Assembly (NCBI GenBank): GCA_900404475.1
Contig: OUQQ01000544.1
Span: forward strand, 1-13,813
Direction of reading: 5' to 3'
Source of the DNA: Spongospora subterranea
Lineage: Eukaryota > Endomyxa > Phytomyxea > Plasmodiophorida > Plasmodiophoridae
Length of the DNA stretch: 13,813 nucleotides
Of this stretch, positions 8,013 through 13,813 are shown in pieces. Below the pieces are notes generated by a model. It saw only the letters and a program-made list of their open reading frames with translations, ran no database searches and was not told the DNA's origin. Each line of letters opens with the position of its first letter. Position 1 is the stretch's first letter. The position numbers and the translations under genes were made by a program.

Positions 8013-9919
8013 CTAGAAATTTGAGAAATCTCCATATCCGGCAGGTTTTTTTACAGATTGAGAAGCGATTGGAGTTGAATCTGATCTCGATGACGTATTG
8101 ATGTATTTTCCTATAGCTTGCCCGGTAGTAGATTTGGCGGAAACCATTCGATCCGAATATGCCAGATATGACGTCTCATCCTTTGGTTCCGGGAGCTTCT
8201 TCTCGGTTGACGCCTCATCATCTGGGCTGTCCATCAGCTCGCCGAACGGGTCCATGAACACCTCGGTGCTCAGAATCTTTACCTCGACAACGGGCCGATC
8301 GTTGCGATCGACGGCGATCGCCTCTGTCGAAAACACCACTCATAATCGTCAACACACATGAAAACCGCATGCCCAATTGAACACATTATTACCGATGGCG
8401 TCCAAGGTTTCATCGCCACCAACCAGACTCCCGAATACGGTATGTTTGCCATTCAAATGAGGAGTTGCCCTCATCGTTATGAAGAATTGCGAGTTATTCG
8501 AATCAGGACCCGAGTTCGCCATGGATAACACACTTTGAAAAAAAAAAACAAAAAACACATCAAAAGCGGTTCTGAAAATGTTCAGCGTCCGATTTACCCG
8601 CGATCGTCGTGTTTAAGACCGTTCTTGAGCTCGTCTCTGAACGGCACTTTCCATGCGCTTTCGCCACCTCGTCCCGTTCCGGTCGGATCACCGCCTTGCA
8701 CCATAAAGTTCTTGATCAGGCGATGGAACGCGACGCCATTGTAATAACCCCTCTGGCACAGCAGTATGAAGTTATGGCAGGCGAAAGGCGCCAGGGCGCA
8801 CTCCAATTGCAGGTTCAATTGCCCTCGCGACGTCGTCAGACGGACGAACGCCTTCTTGTCGGTCCCGCTGAGCTTCTCATATTTCCTGGCCCGAATATCG
8901 GCGTCGTTGATGGGCGCTAGTTCGCTTTGAGTGACCAAAGATACAGCTGAGGACGTGAACGACGATGAACACGCCCCCGTTGTAAAATGATAAGTTGGAG
9001 CAACTTTTTTCACAGGGCGTTCGGCGTCTGCAAGTTTGGATTGCGGTTTCGGCTCGTCGGCGATCGGTTTCCGCTTCGGTAATCGTTTTCCGGTGAAGAC
9101 TTCGTCATCAACAGGAGGTTTCGCCTGGTCGAGGGTGGGAACTGAGTGGGAGATCATCTTGGGCGCCGTGTTCGGGTCTTGGATTGTGATCAGGTCCGAT
9201 CTGGTGAAGGGCTCGCCCGTGACCAGATCGGTCCAGACCTTCATCTGCAGGTTCAGCTGCTGAACGGCTTCGTATGAGAACACGTTTCCGGATGTGGCGA
9301 CTGATACGACAACCTCGTTAGTGATGTGTGTGAGATACGACAGGTGAATGATGGATATGGGTTACTGGCGACAATATGGGAATTGGGTGTGAACTGCTTG
9401 AACTTGAGCGGGCAGTGATATTCTCCAGCAGAGTTCTTATGGAATTTGAGGCGGATTAAGTCCTTGATTGCTAATGGTGACCCATCTATTGGGTTCTTCC
9501 CATGCTTCTTGATATATTGGACAATATTCCTGAACAGGGCACCGATATCAGAGAGGGGGCCAGTACCAATCACCATCATGAACTTATACAGAATATCGAA
9601 TACGTCTCCCTGTTTGGTGCAGACCGGATCGGTAAACGGTGTTAAACTAACTGCACAATGATCGAACGGAAGACACCTGGCGATCGCTCCCCGACTGGCC
9701 GCCGCTTTATGACCGCCGAAATCGCGGGCCCACTCCGACGCTACGAATGGGGTAATTCAGACGAGATCAGGGAGCGAAAGGGGGGATCATGGCGCTACAC
9801 CAGATCCCCCAATTGCCTACTAACCGGTCATATGCATTCGATCCTTGGTCCTGTGATATCATCGTTAACGAATAGCGCCATATTCAATGCGATTGTCCAA
9901 ACCTGGATTTCTTCCCCAT
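8013..9919 (-). CDS. PPIL2: U-box peptidyl-prolyl isomerase-like protein (PPIL2/CYC4/Cyp60 type)
   Basis: Seven exons in transcript order: 9919-9903, 9850-9825, 9740-9590, 9529-9366, 9300-8598, 8532-8393 and 8323-8013, giving 503 aa against 520 in human. PPIL2 is a nuclear protein pairing a U-box (E2-binding, ubiquitin ligase type) with a cyclophilin domain, and is associated with the spliceosome. The start [14 protein letters not shown] matches the conserved N-terminus. CLPFDHC, then [21 protein letters not shown], form the U-box, followed by YHCP and YEAVQQLN. A Lys/Pro-rich linker (about 192-216) looks like a nuclear localisation signal. The cyclophilin domain spans about 270-435, with FHR at 311-313, [16 protein letters not shown] at 357-363 and NGKHTVFG. 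The end GYGDFSNF mirrors the human terminus. H379 stands where CypA has Trp121 (human PPIL2 has Tyr), so drug binding and activity may be altered. Introns are 52-84 nt. No AATAAA is seen just downstream. Confidence 0.97.
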
Positions 9920-10455
9920 TGTGGACCGTTAAGTGTTCTGAGAGGCGCGCCCCGTTGAGTTCACCCTGCAAAGGATGATGATGATCGTGGTGACTTGCTA
10001 AAGATGGCCGCTGCCCATCAGGCACACCAGTACAGGACACAGGTAATCGGTCACGGTATATATTGCGCCATGACGGACTTCCATTGGACTAGGTGATATA
10101 CCGATGATCTGATTTCCTTGGGCGCTGTATATTGATTACGGCCCATCCCTGATATGGTATATTCTTCAACCAGATACGTTCAATCTGTAAATCAAACCAT
10201 TATTCCCCATTAACTATTCCGAAAACTGACCAATTCACGTACTGTACTGGAAATGGGAAATGATCTCCACTTAATGACATACTGGCCCATTTCGGATAGA
10301 TCATGTGTTGATGATTCGATAGTTTGTCGAGCAGTATCCGTGCTACCCCCATAATTGTGGTGGTTACGAGTGAACCCGCCCCGTCCTCGTCATCAATCGA
10401 TTATATCAAAGCGGATCAGCGGACCCTAAAAACACACTTCTCCTCCTCCGACCCA
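9920..10455. promoter_or_regulatory. Shared spacer between divergent PPIL2 and syntaxin genes
   Basis: The 536-bp stretch separates two start codons pointing away from each other, so it should contain both promoters. The word GGTATAT occurs at 10055-10061 and 10156-10162, with its reverse complement ATATACC at 10096-10102. These TATA-like words are suggestive only. I find no supported gene here; the frame upstream of the syntaxin ATG is open from about 10324 but lacks an ATG. Confidence 0.45.
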
Positions 10456-11397
10456 ATGGACTCCTCCCTCGATCGGATCACGGCCGTCGCCCTGATCGTG
10501 TCGATCGTACACCCCATGATCGAGGGTCTATCAACGGGTACCGACCTGGCCATCGCCCCGATCCGGGACCAGATCGATAGCCTGTTGCGCCATGGTCGCG
10601 ACGATGGCGATAAATTACTTGTCAGCCTACAGGCGTTATTGGACAATATTCGACATGGGACTGCCGTAGTGGAATCAGTTCAGCGATATACTCAGCGATT
10701 ATCGGATCTTTGTCAGGTCGTGGGCGATTCCCTGAAATCGTGCCCCGATGGTCCCGATCGTACGAAAGTTCTTCAGCTTTGGAGGGCGCAGGTGCCCTAT
10801 AACACCATCCGGCTGTAACCTCTTTCGTATTTTGTTGAGTTCAATTCAGGTTCGATTGGTCCGAGATATGGAGAGTCGCCTTGGAAAATTATCTTTGGAA
10901 TCGCCGACACCGCTGATCGTCAATGGTGGTCCTTATCAAGAACAAGTTGTGGTTTTGAATGTCGATGTTGAGATGGATGTGAAACCCAGAATGGATGCCA
11001 TCGATGATCTCAATGCGGTCGTGGTTGACGTCGAATCTGACCGGAACGCCATGGTGAAGATCAATCAAGATGCCAGCGACCTGGCCGAGATGTACCAGGA
11101 TTTGCGCCACCTGGCGACAAGGCAGGGCGATATCCTCAATGTAGGTACAACCGTGTCACTGTCCATCGGTGACGATGACGTGTGCTGATACTACCAATGT
11201 AGGAGATCGAGATGAATGCGGTGAAATCAGCGGCCAATGTGAAGAAGGGTGTAGTCGAAGTCGAGAAGGCGGCAGAACGAACAGGTCGACAACGCAGCAG
11301 TTCATGTTGTTTTCTCAGCATTCTGGTTGCGGTCATCGCTATCATTATCGTAGGGATAATATGGCGGAATGATATTCAATCTATATTCGTTAAATAA
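10456..11397 (+). CDS. Qa-SNARE, syntaxin family (possibly endosomal/vacuolar type)
   Basis: Exons 10456-10791, 10850-11140 and 11203-11397 (introns of 58 and 62 nt) give 273 aa, the usual size for syntaxins of the Pep12/Vam3/STX7 group. Syntaxins sit on target membranes and supply one helix of the four-helix SNARE bundle that drives fusion. Residues 1-112 are predicted helical and probably form the Habc bundle. The SNARE heptads run from about 165 to 235 (ESDRNAMVKINQDASDL ... LATRQGDILNEIEMN), with Q204 at the central zero layer; a splice site follows N209. A Ser/Cys pair stretch precedes a single membrane segment at 246-263 (FLSILVAVIAIIIVGIIW) and a short lumenal tail. The adjacent cysteines C244 and C245 are possible palmitoylation sites. 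The start is the first in-frame ATG with the frame open further 5', so an upstream exon remains possible. Sorting to a specific compartment is inference. Confidence 0.88.
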
Positions 11398-11398
11398 A
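11393..11398 (+). promoter_or_regulatory. Poly(A) signal AATAAA overlapping the syntaxin stop codon
   Basis: The hexamer includes the TAA stop (11395-11397), the same arrangement as in the Miro gene. Confidence 0.5.
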
Positions 11399-11410
11399 TT
11401 GTCGTAATCA

Positions 11411-11416
11411 TTTATT
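11411..11416 (-). promoter_or_regulatory. Poly(A) signal candidate for the CHK2-like kinase gene
   Basis: TTTATT on the plus strand reads AATAAA on the minus strand, about 147 nt beyond the kinase stop codon and only 13 nt past the convergent syntaxin stop. Confidence 0.4.
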
Positions 11417-11563
11417 AACTGGAAAATGAAATGGGGATGTCATTAACTCAAATAATATCGTACTGCCCCCCAGTTCGGATAATTGATGGGGACCATACAT
11501 AGGTTGAGTTAGGAGTTGTCCATATCGATGAACGGAAAGCAAATGCAGATACAGATACGCCTC

Positions 11564-13308
11564 TCATTGTTGGAGTCTTTGACGCTTCCTTTCTTGCATT
11601 GAATCGGGTAACAGAAGTGGTCGAGCAGATTTGATAGACCCCGTCATCCAAGGATGTCTCTTGACTTGATCAATCGTGGACCTTTTGCTCGAATCAACAG
11701 TAAGCAACGATTTGATCAGGTCTATCGCTGCAGAATTGTGCAAACTGTTAGTTAATGATTTGTTGAAGTATTCATCACTCAACCTTGGGGCGAGACACTA
11801 TCCCAAGTATCCCTGGGAAATTCGTAGTCCCCAGCTTTGATTTGGTCAAATACCGGAACTCCTCTACCATCATAAAACGGGGCGGTACCAGATAAAATTA
11901 TGTAAAGAATAACGCCTAAACTCCACATATCCTGACCCAGTTTAGACCATCAATATGATGACAAACAACAAATCAACTCACAACGGCCTTTCCGTAGCCT
12001 ATACTATCGCGGCCTGGGATATTCGACATAGGATGTTGCGCCGTCAAGATTTCCTGGAGATACCAAATCAATGAAAATAGTATCGACTTAAGATCACAGA
12101 ACTCCAACCGGAGCGAGATAGTTCGCTGTACCGCTATAAAAAAATGATAATGAGCACAAACTTCGGAATAGAGCTTTGGACTAACCATAAAGTTTGCGCA
12201 AGAGTACCTTCACCAACAATCCGAGATAAACCAAAATCGGTAATTTTGATATTGAGAGCGCCTGGAGATCGCAACAATACGTTTTCTGGTTTCAAATCTC
12301 TATGTACAACGCCCTGGTCATGTAAATATGATATGGCGACCACCATTTGGGAGAAAATAACGCGGGCATCGTCCTCAGAGTAACGACCAATCTTTATAAT
12401 CTCATCGAAGAGCTCACCCCCCGTAACTAGCTATTGGTTTTTGCCATCAATGCCACGTCAGGTATTCACGTTGATCTTACCTCTAGAACAAGGTATAGGT
12501 GCTGTTCAGTCTCAAAGGCTTCCACGAGTTTAATAACGTGGGGATGGGAGAGCCTCGACAGAATGTTGACCTCCGCCAAAAGAGCATTGTCCCTGGTTGA
12601 TCCAGTCAGGCTAAACTTTTTCTTGTCGATGATTTTCAGCGCATAATCGATGCCTGCGTAAAAATTTGACCCAGGAACAACTGACAGAAACAAAGGTCGA
12701 ACCTGATGATCGGTGAATGCATCGGTAAACAACAGCATATGCTCCTTGACCAAGTAGCTCCCGCTGTTCATATTTAGCATCTGGTCCCCCAACTTCCTAG
12801 AAACATCATGAATAATTCATGGAAAAGAATGTAAAAGAGACATCATACTTGCAGCTTTCTCTGCCTTTGCTCCTCGTCATCTTTGAAATAGACATGGTAT
12901 GAAACGCGGACGCGACTACCTCCTTTATTTGGTGGAATTAAGGTGATCTCAGATCCATGATTGACGAGAAGTCGCTTGCCTTTTCCGACTTTAACATCAT
13001 CAACAAACGTGCCGTTGGTGCTATTCGATATCGAATTCACTCAATGGAAAGAGTTGCGAGTACTTATTAATATCACCTCAAATCTTCCACGAAAACTTGT
13101 GATAATTGTGTGCTGGGATTGATTTCCCTAACTATTCGGAAATGGCTCCCCCTTACAACTGATGTCAACATCATTGAGTACAATGGCCCATATTCACGTA
13201 CGACACGGCAGGATTCTGTACTTCTACATCGCAGTGCTGATGCCGGCCAAACGTCACCGGATTACCTGGAACGCAGGCCATCAACCTCCAGTAGCACAGC
13301 ACAGACAT
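11564..13308 (-). CDS. CHK2: CHK2/Cds1-type checkpoint kinase (FHA domain plus Ser/Thr kinase)
   Basis: Ten exons in transcript order: 13308-13202, 13151-13077, 13020-12849, 12796-12703, 12653-12481, 12430-12186, 12133-12109, 12053-11982, 11931-11784 and 11727-11564, giving 424 aa. Kinases of this family are activated by ATM/ATR-like kinases and relay DNA damage to cell-cycle arrest and repair. The FHA domain shows FGR at 20-22, VSGSH at 35-39 and STNGTF at 61-66, the phosphothreonine-binding residues. The kinase has GQGAYAVV from 134, the ALK lysine K156, HRDLKPEN at 250-257, DFG at 272-274, CGTANYLAPE at 289-298, DMWSLG, and HPWM near the end. The basic tail (ERKRQR) resembles the family's C-terminal nuclear signal. 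Introns are 49-56 nt, and one exon is only 25 nt. The start at 13308 follows an in-frame TGA by 6 nt and places the FHA at the N-terminus without an SQ/TQ cluster; upstream coding exons are possible. Confidence 0.92.
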
Positions 13309-13314
13309 AAACGA

Positions 13315-13813
13315 TCATATCGCACCCATTAAGACGCAATGCGGGTGTAAGGGATTCGTGCTAACTGCTTTACCCCAACCATCGCTATTGGATCCGATAC
13401 TGGACGCACCGCAATCATCCGCCCAGCCGCCATCCTGGGTTTGCGTCATTGACGCCGGTAACGGCGCCCGGCCCATGGTGATCAGTATCCCGGCGCACGA
13501 CTGCGATGATAAAATCGTGTGAACGATCGTTGTGAAATACCAGGGGGAACCTGTGCTGTAAAAGATAATGCGAATCCAGTCCCTGTCGTTCCCTCGTTGA
13601 TCACAGTGCCGTCTGTAGACAGTGACTGTACAGCCCCAGAGTCATGGCGGGACCCACTGTCTCAACTCGGGATGAGCACTAACTCAGACAGGAACGGTGT
13701 CGCCACCCTCCCCCAAATTCACTGGATTGCCTGTGCCAGGCCATATATTTTCTTGGCCGAGTTCGCGCCTGTTCCTACGTCAGCAAACATTGGACGGAAC
13801 GGGATAGCCCTGG
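13315..13813 (-). CDS. Possible 3' exons of an unidentified minus-strand gene (partial), or upstream exons of the CHK2-like gene
   Basis: A chain of open frames with fitting phases can be drawn: 13813-13723, 13656-13551 and 13500-13315, separated by putative introns of 66 and 50 nt and ending at TGA 13317-13315. The middle part contains STDGTVINEG and GTGFALSF, faintly like the last strands of a CUB-type extracellular domain; the last part has scattered cysteines and the word TQTQDGGW. I do not recognise the protein. The drawback is that its stop lies 6 nt before the assumed kinase start. The alternative is that the TQTQ-containing segment, which has an ATG in ideal context (ACCATGG, 13476), is the kinase's own N-terminus, spliced from a donor at 13373. 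A fully non-coding interpretation also remains open. Confidence 0.3.

Noticed and set aside
8528..8560. A-rich tract that might suggest a processed pseudogene tail
   Set aside because: It is the complement of a T-rich polypyrimidine tract just before the acceptor of a PPIL2 intron, which explains it fully.
9658..9978. Plus-strand open frame of 106 codons
   Set aside because: It is antisense to the first three PPIL2 exons, which are strongly supported by family conservation.
10416..10646. Minus-strand open frame opposite syntaxin exon 1
   Set aside because: No homology is recognisable, and the sense strand carries a coherent helical N-terminus joined in phase to a clear SNARE motif.
13110..13310. 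Plus-strand open frame of 66 codons at the right end
   Set aside because: It is antisense to the FHA-encoding exons, whose FGR and STNGTF motifs leave little doubt about the strand.
1..13813. Prokaryotic-style systems: operons, CRISPR arrays, toxin-antitoxin pairs, ribosome-binding sites
   Set aside because: The genes are eukaryotic with many spliceosomal introns; no regularly spaced repeats or Shine-Dalgarno-led gene runs were seen.

Overview
This is eukaryotic DNA. Every recognisable gene is broken by very short spliceosomal introns: 37 inferred, most of 49-69 nt, GT-AG with one apparent GC-AG. Several genes carry AATAAA hexamers at or near the stop codon, and spacers are small. The gene set (mitochondrial Rho GTPase Miro/Gem1, a CHK2/Cds1-type FHA kinase, a U-box cyclophilin, a syntaxin, a PAQR membrane protein) fits an opisthokont or near relative. 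An outer-dynein-arm docking protein implies a motile flagellum at some life stage. A zoosporic, early-diverging fungal relative or a unicellular holozoan would fit, but no species can be named from the sequence.

Layout, left to right. 1-215 (-): decayed Ty1/copia reverse-transcriptase fragment. 573-2375 (+): outer dynein arm docking-complex coiled-coil protein (CCDC63/CCDC114/ODA1 family), 3 exons. 2376-3128: spacer with a possible second reverse-transcriptase trace (-) and a 46-bp tandem repeat. 3129-5753 (+): Miro/Gem1, 12 exons, 672 aa. 5834-6278 (+): pterin-4a-carbinolamine dehydratase, 3 exons. 6335-7601 (-): PAQR-family seven-helix protein, 6 exons. 8013-9919 (-): PPIL2-type U-box cyclophilin, 7 exons, 503 aa. 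9920-10455: spacer between divergent genes. 10456-11397 (+): Qa-SNARE syntaxin, 3 exons, 273 aa. 11564-13308 (-): CHK2-like FHA plus kinase, 10 exons, 424 aa. 13309-13813: minus-strand material that may be the end of another gene or upstream exons of the kinase.

The genes form no pathway. They are unrelated housekeeping genes of a gene-dense nuclear chromosome: motility, mitochondrial positioning, pterin recycling, membrane receptor or hydrolase, spliceosomal or ubiquitin-linked folding, membrane fusion, and DNA-damage signalling. Exon models were built by hand from family conservation and reading-frame phase. Internal exons of Miro, PPIL2, PAQR, syntaxin and the kinase are well supported. 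The 5' ends of PAQR, the dehydratase, syntaxin and the kinase are least certain. No prokaryotic, CRISPR or defence-type system was found.
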